Shown here piece after piece: positions 14,102-21,984 of a DNA stretch of 22,151 nt (position 1 is the stretch's first letter; each line of letters begins with the position of its first letter). The DNA is taken from the NCBI GenBank assembly GCA_937916135.1, contig CALFTQ010000161.1:1-22151 (forward strand). The letters are read 5' to 3'. A program made the translations under genes and the position numbers. Source of the DNA: an uncultured Verrucomicrobiales bacterium (GTDB lineage Bacteria; Verrucomicrobiota; Verrucomicrobiia; Verrucomicrobiales; Akkermansiaceae). The notes under the pieces were generated by a model that had not been told where the DNA came from, did not search any database, and saw only the letters and a list, made by a program, of their open reading frames with translations.

Positions 14102-14119
14102 ACGGGACTGCAGTCCCGT
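14102..14119. repeat. 18-bp perfect palindrome
   Basis: ACGGGACTGCAGTCCCGT is fully self-complementary. A direct near-copy of its left half, ACGGGACTTCAG, lies 35 bp upstream at 14067-14078. It could be a protein-binding dyad or an extragenic repeat; there is no T tract. Confidence 0.6.
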
Positions 14120-14184
14120 GCTCCGATAGCTACTAATTCCACTTTATTGCGCAGAGGGGAGCCTCCTTTTTCGTTCGGGGTGGC

Positions 14185-15588
14185 TTATGATTCATCGTAG
14201 GTTACAAGGATTCGGGCCACAGGTGGCAGGTGCTCGGCCAGCTTTTTGTTGAGCCGGGTAAGGCGGGCGTGACTCTCTTCCACTGTAAGGGAGAATTCCT
14301 TAGGAATGCGGATGACGCAGAGCCGTTCATTCCCTCGGGTGTAAGTGCTGATGCCGGTAGGCAGGGGCGCACTGCGGCGAATCATGGCATCCCGCACCTG
14401 GGCGTCCCAGTCATTGGGCAGGGGTGTGGAGAAATCCGGAACTCGCCGCATATCGGGTTCTACATGCAGGGCCACGACATCCGCTTTCAGGTTGCGGAGC
14501 ACTTCTTTGCGGAAGGCTTCGATAGGCACTTGCCAGGATTCCAGTGTAGCCTTTGCGGGCAGCTCCAGATCCACCACCACCACGAATTGACCATCGTCTG
14601 TGTGCTGCAGTATGAGCCCGTGCACTCCAAATCTGTGGGTGAGTGCCAGGCGGCGTATGATGAATTCCGGTGTGTCGGGGAATCTGTGCGCGGGCTGCAT
14701 GTGAACCATCGTTTCAGCACCCTCCAGCACTGTGGCAACAAGGGTTTCGATGGCATCTGCGATTTCATGTGCTGTGTCCACATGCAGGTCATGAGGAACC
14801 TGCACCTCCATATCCACATAGTAGCGGGAACCGGATTCGCGCACACGGAGCTTGGAAACAGGATAGGTGGGCATGCGCTCAGACATGGCGGCGCGTACCT
14901 TGGAAGAAGCCTCAGCATTCGCTTTATCCATAAGGTTGTTGATAGCTTCCATACCGAGCTCCTTGCACACATGCAGGATAAACAGAGCCACAACCAGCGA
15001 GGCAAATACGTCTGCGCGAACTAACAGCCAGTGGAACCAGCTTCCCTCTACCGCCATATCGGCCATGGCCGCACCCGTGATACCCAGCAGCACAGCTGCA
15101 CTGCTCCAGATATCAGTTGAAAAGTGGGCGGCATCCGCCTCCAGGGCTGCGCTGCGGGTTTCTTTCGCCACGCGCCGGAGCATGGCAGCGCGGTTCACAT
15201 CCACCACGATGGAGAGGATAACGACACCAAAGGCCCAATAGGAGAATTTCACCTCCAGTGCAGAGGGGTCGGAGCTGGCCAGTCGCTCAAATGCTTCCAT
15301 GATGACCCAGGCTGCGGTGCCCAGCAGAAGCAGGGTCTCGCCCAGAGCCATCAGATTCTCCACCTTGCCGTGGCCGTATGGGTGCTCTTCATCTGCAGGC
15401 TGGGCCGCCACTTTCACGGCAAATACAGTGCCACCCGCCGCCACCAGGTCAAGTGCGCTGTGCAGTGCTTCCGAAAGAATACCCAGTGAGCCGGTTACGA
15501 TACCTACCACCAGCTTCACCAGTGCCAGCAGGCCACTCCATATAACAGATGACCATGCAGCGGTGCTTTTCTTCGAGTCTGCGTCCAT
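14185..15588 (-). CDS. Cation diffusion facilitator family metal transporter
   Basis: A 467-residue CDF transporter exporting divalent metal by proton exchange at the cytoplasmic membrane. The first 205 or so residues carry six hydrophobic segments. The transport site reads H43/D47 in SEALHSALD and H155/D159 in AAHFSTD, an HDHD arrangement associated with zinc. A cytoplasmic domain follows at about 210-290 (KLRVRESGSRYYVDMEVQVP). The protein then continues for about 175 residues, far beyond the usual 300. That extension holds a second segment with a similar strand-helix pattern (HRFGVHGLILQHTDDGQFVVVVDLEL written here as two parts: HRFGVHGLIL and DGQFVVVVDLEL) and a possible third. Its promoter is nearly consensus, adjoins a palindrome, and ends 7 nt before the ATG. 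Zn specificity is inferred. Confidence 0.9.
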   Translation of the reverse strand: MDADSKKSTAAWSSVIWSGLLALVKLVVGIVTGSLGILSEALHSALDLVAAGGTVFAVKVAAQPADEEHPYGHGKVENLMALGETLLLLGTAAWVIMEAFERLASSDPSALEVKFSYWAFGVVILSIVVDVNRAAMLRRVAKETRSAALEADAAHFSTDIWSSAAVLLGITGAAMADMAVEGSWFHWLLVRADVFASLVVALFILHVCKELGMEAINNLMDKANAEASSKVRAAMSERMPTYPVSKLRVRESGSRYYVDMEVQVPHDLHVDTAHEIADAIETLVATVLEGAETMVHMQPAHRFPDTPEFIIRRLALTHRFGVHGLILQHTDDGQFVVVVDLELPAKATLESWQVPIEAFRKEVLRNLKADVVALHVEPDMRRVPDFSTPLPNDWDAQVRDAMIRRSAPLPTGISTYTRGNERLCVIRIPKEFSLTVEESHARLTRLNKKLAEHLPPVARILVTYDES

Positions 15589-15595
15589 GTGCTAG

Positions 15596-15624
15596 ACTCT
15601 ACATTGTTTAATATGGATAGTCAA
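15596..15624 (-). promoter_or_regulatory. Promoter of the CDF transporter gene, leaderless configuration
   Basis: On the minus strand TTGACT (15624-15619), an exact 17-bp spacer and TAGAGT (15601-15596) are followed by CTAGCAC and the ATG at 15588. The predicted start of transcription coincides with the start codon. Confidence 0.75.
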
Positions 15625-15625
15625 G

Positions 15626-15640
15626 CTGGAATAATTCCAG
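15626..15640. promoter_or_regulatory. Perfect 7-1-7 palindrome, candidate metal-responsive operator
   Basis: CTGGAAT-A-ATTCCAG is a perfect 15-bp palindrome 1 bp upstream of the transporter -35. Its AATnATT core and 7-1-7 layout match the architecture of Fur-family (Fur, Zur, Mur) boxes, although the outer bases differ from the classical Fur box. Control of a metal exporter by such a site is plausible but inferred. Confidence 0.55.
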
Positions 15641-15671
15641 AAAAAATATAGGCATCTGTGCATATACGCCT
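15641..15671 (-). terminator. Terminator of rnpB
   Basis: AGGCGT pairs with ATGCCT (minus strand, one G-U pair) around a 10-nt loop at 15650-15671. It is followed on the minus strand by ATATTTTTT (15649-15641). It lies about 36 nt beyond the predicted mature 3' end of the RNase P RNA. Confidence 0.65.
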
Positions 15672-15707
15672 CCGGGGCCTGTATAATCGATGAGGAAGGG
15701 GGGCGTG

Positions 15708-16090
15708 CGTCCGGGCCCTGTAAGCCAGATTCTGTCCACCCGCGCGGTGGCGGGCTGTGTGGCCATTTTTCTCGCGCCTGTTGCCAGGAGCGCCCTGCGT
15801 TTATAGCAGGGTGCAACTAATACCCGGGAATACAGCGGGCAGGCGACCCTTTCCCTGTTTGTCTTGCATCGCGCGGGGTTTTCCGTGCCTCCGTCGTTAC
15901 CTTCGGAGCGGTGGGCTCTTACCCCACCTTTTCACCCTTACCCTTGCGGGCGGTTTGTTTTCTGTGGCACTTTCCGTCCACCCGGCATTGGCTCCGGGTG
16001 TCTCCTGCTTTCGCAGGACGCGCTGCCTTGTGATGTCCGGACTTTCCTCTACGGGGCTGGTTACCCGCAGCGACCACCCGGACCCGGACG
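15708..16090 (-). ncRNA. rnpB: RNase P RNA, bacterial type A
   Basis: The catalytic RNA that removes 5' leaders from tRNA precursors. On the minus strand the universally conserved 5' core GAGGAAAGTCCGGAC lies at about 16034-16048, and the 3' core ACAGAATCTGGCTTAC at about 15720-15735. These pair as helix P4. The ends are set by helix P1: 15708-15715 is complementary over 8 bp to 16083-16090. AAGGGTGAAAAGG and TTCCCGGGTA are further recognisable conserved segments, the latter after P15. The length of about 383 nt is normal. A promoter lies just upstream and a terminator downstream, so it is a single-gene unit divergent from dxr. End positions are accurate to a few bases. Reading frames over this interval are artefacts. 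Confidence 0.96.
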
Positions 16091-16100
16091 GCACCAGCAG

Positions 16101-16129
16101 AGAGTACACCGAACACCATTGCTTGGCAA
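16101..16129 (-). promoter_or_regulatory. rnpB promoter
   Basis: On the minus strand TTGCCA (16129-16124), an exact 17-bp spacer and TACTCT (16106-16101) place the transcript start near 16094, which agrees with the 5' end deduced from helix P1. Confidence 0.65.
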
Positions 16130-16149
16130 GACAAATCAGCTGAATCGGC

Positions 16150-16178
16150 TTGATTTTGGCTGGGAAATGCCGTAGAAT
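16150..16178 (+). promoter_or_regulatory. dxr promoter, near-leaderless configuration
   Basis: TTGATT (16150-16155), an exact 17-bp spacer and TAGAAT (16173-16178) end 10 nt before the ATG at 16189, giving an expected leader of about 3-4 nt. The -35 is identical to that of glnS and the -10 to that of rnc. Confidence 0.75.
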
Positions 16179-16188
16179 ACCCCTCGTT

Positions 16189-17349
16189 ATGAAGAAACGC
16201 GTGGTCATTCTCGGCTCTACCGGCAGTATCGGCACCAGTGCGCTCAAAGTGGCGCGGGATATTCCGGAGCGCATGGAAGTGGTGGCTCTGGCTGCCCACA
16301 GCAATGTGCAGAAGCTGGCTGAGCAGGCCCGCGAGTTCGGGGTGCGGCACGTCTGCATCTATGATAGCTCCAAGGCTGCCGAGCTGCAGCGCCTGCTGCC
16401 TGCCGGGGTGCAGGTGTATACCGGATTGGAAGGCCTCTGCCGGCTGGCTACACTGGACTGCGCAGATATGGTGCTGGTTTCCATTATCGGCACGGATGGC
16501 CTGAAACCCACGCTGGAGGCTATCGAGGCCGGGAAAGACCTGGCCATTGCCTCCAAGGAGATCCTGGTGATGGCCGGTGAGGTGGTGATGAACCGCGCCA
16601 AGGCCAGGGGAATCAACGTGCTGCCGGTGGATAGCGAGCACAATGCCATCTACCAGTGCCTGCAAGGCAACCACGGTGGTGCAGGGCAGGTGAACCGCCT
16701 GATTCTCACGGCCAGCGGCGGCCCCTTCCGTAACACGCCTCGCGAGCAGCTGGCGGCGGTGACCTTGGAGCAGGCGCTCAAACACCCCACCTGGCAGATG
16801 GGCCGCAAGATTACTATCGACAGCGCCACGATGTTCAACAAGGGGCTGGAAATGATTGAGGCCCGCTGGCTGTTCGACATCCCCATGGAGCGGGTGGATG
16901 TGATTGTGCACCCGCAGAGTATTGTGCATTCGCTGGTGGAGTTCTGCGATGGCTCTATCCTGGCCCAGCTGAGCAGCAGCGATATGTGTTTCCCCATCCA
17001 GTATGCGGTGACCTGGCCGGAGCGCCTGCCGAATTCACTGCCACATCTGGACCTGGCGCAGATTGCCAGCCTGAAGTTCGAAGCCCCGCGCTGGGAGGAT
17101 TTCCCCGCGCTCACCCTTGCCCGCCAGGCCGGCCTCACCGGCGGCACCATGCCCGCCATGTACAACGCCGCCAACGAGGTGGCCGTGCAGGCCTTTGTGG
17201 ATGGCCGGCTTTCATTCCCCGGCATCTGGGAGACGGTGGAGAAAGTGCTCTCCAACGCCCGCCCCCGCGATTACCAGGGCCAGCTGCCCATCATCCTAGA
17301 AGACGATGCCTGGGCTCGCGAGGAAGCACGACGGGTGATTTTTAATTAA
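16189..17349 (+). CDS. dxr: 1-deoxy-D-xylulose 5-phosphate reductoisomerase
   Basis: A 386-residue enzyme making 2-C-methyl-D-erythritol 4-phosphate with NADPH, the committed step of the non-mevalonate isoprenoid pathway. Motifs are the nucleotide-binding GSTGSIG (9-15), ASKEIL around 124-129, VDSEHNAI with metal ligands, TASGGPF, and HPTWQMGRKITIDSATMFNK with the following GLEMIEA. NAANEVAV near the C-terminus is also typical. Length matches the family (E. coli 398). An in-frame ATG at 16150 overlaps the -35 element and is rejected; MKKRVVILGS at 16189 fits homologues. It diverges from rnpB. Its stop overlaps by 4 bp the stop of the convergent acyltransferase gene. Confidence 0.97.
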   Translation: MKKRVVILGSTGSIGTSALKVARDIPERMEVVALAAHSNVQKLAEQAREFGVRHVCIYDSSKAAELQRLLPAGVQVYTGLEGLCRLATLDCADMVLVSIIGTDGLKPTLEAIEAGKDLAIASKEILVMAGEVVMNRAKARGINVLPVDSEHNAIYQCLQGNHGGAGQVNRLILTASGGPFRNTPREQLAAVTLEQALKHPTWQMGRKITIDSATMFNKGLEMIEARWLFDIPMERVDVIVHPQSIVHSLVEFCDGSILAQLSSSDMCFPIQYAVTWPERLPNSLPHLDLAQIASLKFEAPRWEDFPALTLARQAGLTGGTMPAMYNAANEVAVQAFVDGRLSFPGIWETVEKVLSNARPRDYQGQLPIILEDDAWAREEARRVIFN

Positions 17350-18215
17350 AGTTCCAGCTTTCTGAAAATATCTCGCAGTGTTGTGAACTGGTTGAAGTTC
17401 TCACTGGTGAGCTCAAAATTATGCGCCTCTTGCAGATGCGCAGCAAGAGAAAGGAATGCAATGGAATCCCACTCAGCGTGTTTTCTGAACTCTTCATCCA
17501 GGCTGAGGGGGCTTGAATACTCCATCACGTTCTGAATGTCGTCCATGAACTGTTTTTCTGCTGCTGATAACGGGAACGACTGAGCGGAGACTTCATTAAC
17601 CGTAACCGGGGGTGGAATATCCGGACCACCCAGAGCTTTGGGCAGGGGCTCAATAATGGCAGGGTTACCGTAGGCTTTGTGACCAGCGGGGACGTCACGG
17701 GTGAGAACGGTGCCTGCTGAGACCACGCAATTATCTCCGATTGTGACCCCTCCCAGGATAATGCAGCGAGTACCGATGAAGCACTTGTTGCCAATGGTGA
17801 TAGGGCGTCCTGTCTTCAGACGTGGTGTATTCCAGCCACGCTCTGGAGTATAGGTATGGCCATCGGAATCATAGATGAGTGTATTTGCTCCGACAATCGA
17901 ATACGCCCCTATGGTAATGTGGTTTGCACATACGATATTAGCCCCGCTTACACCGCTGTGGGCTTTCAACTCAATGCAGGCAGTAGAAGTGATGGTACGA
18001 AGTGCGACCGGATGCTCGGTCATTGGGTTATGCCGGGGATTGGAGGTAAGAGTTACACTCTCACCCAAGATGATTTGGGAACCTCTTTGCTTGCGAATAT
18101 AGGGTAGTTTGTTTATCATGCATGTGGAAGGGCACACCACTCCTTTTGCTCTCAGAACACATATGTTAAGACGAGACAGAAAATTGAGGACGAATAGTTT
18201 GATGCGAGCAATCAT
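17346..18215 (-). CDS. Hexapeptide-repeat acyltransferase fused to a C-terminal acyl-carrier-like domain
   Basis: A 289-residue protein. Residues about 45-190 form left-handed beta-helix repeats of the maltose O-acetyltransferase/WbbJ type (ITIGAYSIVGANTL, ITIGNKCFIGTRCI, VTIGDNCVVSAGTV), with candidate catalytic H120 in DSDGH and the terminal GNPA turn. The first 35 residues contain a hydrophobic helix. After a linker, residues about 215-289 resemble an acyl carrier protein: PLSLDEEFRKHAEWDSIAFL, where S251 in WDSI matches the phosphopantetheine serine, then LTSENFNQFTTLRDIF. The carrier assignment is by eye. Start 18215 is fixed by an ATGA overlap with the preceding glycosyltransferase; the longer frame to 18320 lies within that gene. 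It is last in the glycan cassette and probably acylates a surface sugar. Confidence 0.85.
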   Translation of the reverse strand: MIARIKLFVLNFLSRLNICVLRAKGVVCPSTCMINKLPYIRKQRGSQIILGESVTLTSNPRHNPMTEHPVALRTITSTACIELKAHSGVSGANIVCANHITIGAYSIVGANTLIYDSDGHTYTPERGWNTPRLKTGRPITIGNKCFIGTRCIILGGVTIGDNCVVSAGTVLTRDVPAGHKAYGNPAIIEPLPKALGGPDIPPPVTVNEVSAQSFPLSAAEKQFMDDIQNVMEYSSPLSLDEEFRKHAEWDSIAFLSLAAHLQEAHNFELTSENFNQFTTLRDIFRKLEL

Positions 18216-19333
18216 TTTTGAAGGACAAGATGGTACAATTCCATAAGGCGATTTAGCATTGTTTGAGCAGAGAGAGCTTTCCGGCATTCTGCTTGACCGT
18301 ATTTCCCCATACTGATGCAACGCTCTGCGCTGGAGGTAATATTCTGCACGCCTTTCACAAGTGAATCCACGTCTGTTGGGGAAATGATATAGCCGGATTT
18401 ACCTTCGTTAACATACTGCTTGCTGCCGCACTGGTCGGAAATGATGACAGGCACCCCCATGACTCGCGCTTCCTTGGCAGCGGTGGGGCCGGTATCCGCC
18501 TTGCTGGGGTGCACCAGACACCAGGCCTGCGAAAGTTTCTGCACCACCTCGTCGCGTGAAATGCGGCCAAGGGGGATGAGGTTCTCCGGCAGAGCAGGAA
18601 TGCTGCCGGGCTCCACTCCGGCGAGCTCCAGTTTTACATGGGCGAGCTCCGGGCGGGAGAAAGCCGCTATGGCGCATTCCAGATTCTTGAGAGGCGTATT
18701 GGAACCGCAATACAGGCACGTGGGGGAGTCCGCCAGTGCACGATCTTGATTAAAAAAGCGTTCTTCAACAGCGTATTCGAAAAGATAAGGGGATGCCTGG
18801 CGGGCTATTTCGCGCACACGCTCTGCTGCCCATGGAGATTCCGTTGTTATGTATTTGCTTGCGCGCAGTACTCCGGGTTCATAGATACTGTGGTGCCTGA
18901 AGAAGCGAGGCATGGGGCCTCGCTGCATATATGCCTTTAACAACCCTTGCACGGAATGAAGCCATTTCCCCTTGAAATCTTTTCCGCAAAGACCGAAGCA
19001 ATCTTCGGTACCCCAGGTATGCAGCAGTTCCGGATTAATTTGACGCAGCTCTGCGGCTACTCGTCTCCGGTCTGTGAAATACGCAGTGTAAAGGCCTATC
19101 GTCTTTTTTACTCGGGGCAGCACATGAAAATGCTGTGCCCTTGATGAAAAGCGGACGGGGCGGGATATATCCTTATTCAGTGATACCCAATGAAGTTCGT
19201 ATGGCCCATCCTCTGGATATGAATCGTAAAGAGCTTTCAGCCAGACTGCATAATGCCCACTGAACTGAGGCAGGCCATTATTCAAAAGCCATGCCGGAAA
19301 ATTGCAGAGAATTGCTACTTTGGGTCGGTTCAT
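18212..19333 (-). CDS. Family 4 (GT-B fold) glycosyltransferase
   Basis: A 373-residue glycosyltransferase of the group 1/GT4 type, which transfers a sugar from a nucleotide-sugar to a growing glycan, typically at the cytoplasmic face of the membrane. The C-terminal Rossmann domain is clear: YCGSNTPLKNLECAIAAF (sugar-nucleotide binding), HVKLELAGVEPGS, LIPLGRISRDEVV, LSQAWCLVHPSKADTGPTAA and KEARVMGVPVIISD, matching the family EX7E region and PSxxEG-like loop. The N-terminal domain begins KVAILCNFPAWLL. Donor and acceptor cannot be told. ATG at 19333 lies 1 nt after the TAG of the upstream glycosyltransferase, favouring it over the ATG at 19351. The gene ends in an ATGA overlap with the acyltransferase. 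GC is lower than in the housekeeping genes. Confidence 0.85.
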   Translation of the reverse strand: MNRPKVAILCNFPAWLLNNGLPQFSGHYAVWLKALYDSYPEDGPYELHWVSLNKDISRPVRFSSRAQHFHVLPRVKKTIGLYTAYFTDRRRVAAELRQINPELLHTWGTEDCFGLCGKDFKGKWLHSVQGLLKAYMQRGPMPRFFRHHSIYEPGVLRASKYITTESPWAAERVREIARQASPYLFEYAVEERFFNQDRALADSPTCLYCGSNTPLKNLECAIAAFSRPELAHVKLELAGVEPGSIPALPENLIPLGRISRDEVVQKLSQAWCLVHPSKADTGPTAAKEARVMGVPVIISDQCGSKQYVNEGKSGYIISPTDVDSLVKGVQNITSSAERCISMGKYGQAECRKALSAQTMLNRLMELYHLVLQK

Positions 19334-19334
19334 A

Positions 19335-20363
19335 CTAGGCCTTTCCAACAAGTTTTCTGTAGGTTGTCAGCAGTGCAGCATAGATGGGGAGCGGTAAACA
19401 GCGAATCATGCTGAATAATCCTTTGGCTCCAATTGCCCGGGAAATGCGAATGCGATTGATAGTCCCTTTCCTCCAGAACGAACAAAGCTGCTTTCGCTCT
19501 GCGATGTCTTTTTTTATGCTCGAAATGAATCTCTCAGCTTGAATGCCTGACTCTCTCAAAAACATTTGGATGGAATCACAGCAGTCCAGAAGGGGTGGCA
19601 AAGTCGTGTTGTGATAATTGTCGTTGAAATTCTCAAGTTGTATGATTGATTTGTACCCGCGGCTCCCATCAGCCCCCCCCTTACTCATATTCCCTGAGTT
19701 GTTGCGTATGTAGGCCGTTGTTCTGTAAATCTTAATTCCAAACCCCATACAACAGCAGCGCATGTTAGAGATGACATCATCAACCCAGTATCCATTTTCC
19801 GGCAGAGGACCAAATTGCTTAAAATGTCTACAAGACCATACTTGGTGAAGAGTATCCGATGCGAAAAATTCAGTCCACATATCGTTATGTCCATTAAGAA
19901 CATCCAGACGCTCTACCCGCGCGTCCGATGATGCGGTCTGAGGCTTGATATTTAGGTTTTCTCCATCAACAAACGTTTGCATCAATGTATATACATACGA
20001 ACACCCGGGATGATTCGCTATGGCGCACCCAATTATAGAGCATCGATCCGGGGTGGAGATATCATCATCATCGGCCCTCACAATCCAGTCGGATTCCACA
20101 AACTGGACAGCGTGGTTGGTATTGCCGGCCAGGTGGAGGTTGCGTGGTGTCTGGGTGACGACTACGCGGCGCTTGCCTTTGTAGGCGGCCACGCATTCCT
20201 TAATGATTTCAAAGGTGCGGTCGGTGGAGCAATCGTCTGAGAAAATGTACTCCAGTTCGCCCTCATAATCCTGCGCAAAGGCGCTTTCGATGGCGGCGCG
20301 GATGTACTTCTCCCGGTTGTGGGAGAGAAGCACGTAGGAAAGCTTGGGCAGGGCGGGGGGCAT
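19335..20363 (-). CDS. Family 2 (GT-A fold) glycosyltransferase
   Basis: A 342-residue inverting glycosyltransferase. LSYVLLSHNREKYIRAAIESAF (given as LSYVLLSHNR then EKYIRAAIESAF, about 8-29), DDCSTDRT (43-50) and the metal-binding RADDDD (96-101) define the GT2 fold. The last 80 residues are basic with hydrophobic stretches (GLFSMIRCLPLPIYAALL) and may touch the membrane. The gene contains a run of eight G at 19680-19673 (codons 228-231), a potential slippage site. Base composition is uneven: the first 180 nt are about 56% GC and the body about 45% by hand count. It begins 8 nt beyond the argG terminator, has no good promoter of its own, and is followed by two coupled glycan genes. Confidence 0.88.
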   Translation of the reverse strand: MPPALPKLSYVLLSHNREKYIRAAIESAFAQDYEGELEYIFSDDCSTDRTFEIIKECVAAYKGKRRVVVTQTPRNLHLAGNTNHAVQFVESDWIVRADDDDISTPDRCSIIGCAIANHPGCSYVYTLMQTFVDGENLNIKPQTASSDARVERLDVLNGHNDMWTEFFASDTLHQVWSCRHFKQFGPLPENGYWVDDVISNMRCCCMGFGIKIYRTTAYIRNNSGNMSKGGADGSRGYKSIIQLENFNDNYHNTTLPPLLDCCDSIQMFLRESGIQAERFISSIKKDIAERKQLCSFWRKGTINRIRISRAIGAKGLFSMIRCLPLPIYAALLTTYRKLVGKA

Positions 20364-20373
20364 ACAACTAAAA

Positions 20374-20404
20374 GGAGCCGCTCCGGTATTGGCGGAGCGG
20401 CTCT
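20374..20404 (-). terminator. Terminator of argG
   Basis: A stem of 11 bp plus one G-U pair (20375-20385 with 20393-20403) closes a 7-nt loop. It is followed on the minus strand by TTTTAGTT. The ATG of the next gene (20363) is just 8 nt after the U tract, so readthrough could feed the glycan cassette. Confidence 0.75.
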
Positions 20405-20416
20405 GTATAGAATTTC

Positions 20417-21700
<1,284 letters not shown>

Positions 21701-21743
21701 TTTCTTATCACAGAGCGCAGCGGTTTCATTTGCGCACGTGGAG

Positions 21744-21772
21744 AGTATACACCTGTTGCGGGCCCAGTAAAA
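21744..21772 (-). promoter_or_regulatory. argG promoter
   Basis: On the minus strand TTTTAC (21772-21767), a 17-bp spacer and TATACT (21749-21744) fit sigma70. The leader of about 37 nt has no clear Shine-Dalgarno sequence and no recognisable ARG box. Confidence 0.6.
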
Positions 21773-21804
21773 GCAAAATATGTTACATTGACGCAGATTC
21801 CCGC

Positions 21805-21872
21805 ATGTACTCCAAAGATTTTGTGAGAAATAGAAATATCAGCAACATGGGAAGTCTTGCCCCCCTCTCTGC
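21805..21872. repeat. Dispersed intergenic element, copy B
   Basis: About 68 bp aligning with 13959-14024; the first 45 bp share roughly four bases in five. It starts 105 nt upstream of the argG start codon and 33 nt upstream of its -35, nearly the same spacing as copy A to its own gene. Confidence 0.7.
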
Positions 21873-21944
21873 AGAGTTTGATTTGCCCCGTTTACGGGCA
21901 AACATCCCTTCAAATTCCTATTCATTGCTCCCAGCTTGCCGCGC

Positions 21945-21984
21945 ATTATAAAAACCGCACCGGGATAAATCCTCAGTGCGGTTT
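21945..21984 (-). terminator. Terminator of the partial gene at the right edge
   Basis: A perfect 9-bp stem (21952-21960 with 21976-21984) closes a 15-nt loop. It is followed on the minus strand by TTATAAT, so with the stem's own terminal T residues there is a run of five T. It lies 33 nt after the stop codon at 22018. Confidence 0.75.

Larger units (their letters stand above)
13922..14184. other. Intergenic region with repeats, no gene seen
   Basis: Between the flavin reductase promoter and the end of the cation-efflux gene I see no convincing protein gene. It holds copy A of an element shared with the argG upstream region (13959-14024) and an 18-bp palindrome (14102-14119). A related half-copy, ACGGGACTTCAG, is at 14067-14078. 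A 25-codon frame starts at the ATG at 13959. No terminator with a U tract was recognised for the cation-efflux gene. Confidence 0.6.

Noticed and set aside
13861..14184. Missing flavodoxin half of the CysJ-like protein as a frameshift remnant
   Set aside because: The upstream DNA has a promoter and repeats but no flavodoxin-like frame on the minus strand, so the short form looks genuine.
15757..16929. Open frames across the rnpB interval and antisense to dxr
   Set aside because: The interval carries both universally conserved RNase P RNA cores and a closing P1 helix, and dxr is certain on the other strand.
18216..18320. Upstream ATG for the acyltransferase at 18320
   Set aside because: The 35 extra codons lie inside the glycosyltransferase gene, and the ATGA overlap at 18212-18215 gives a better start.
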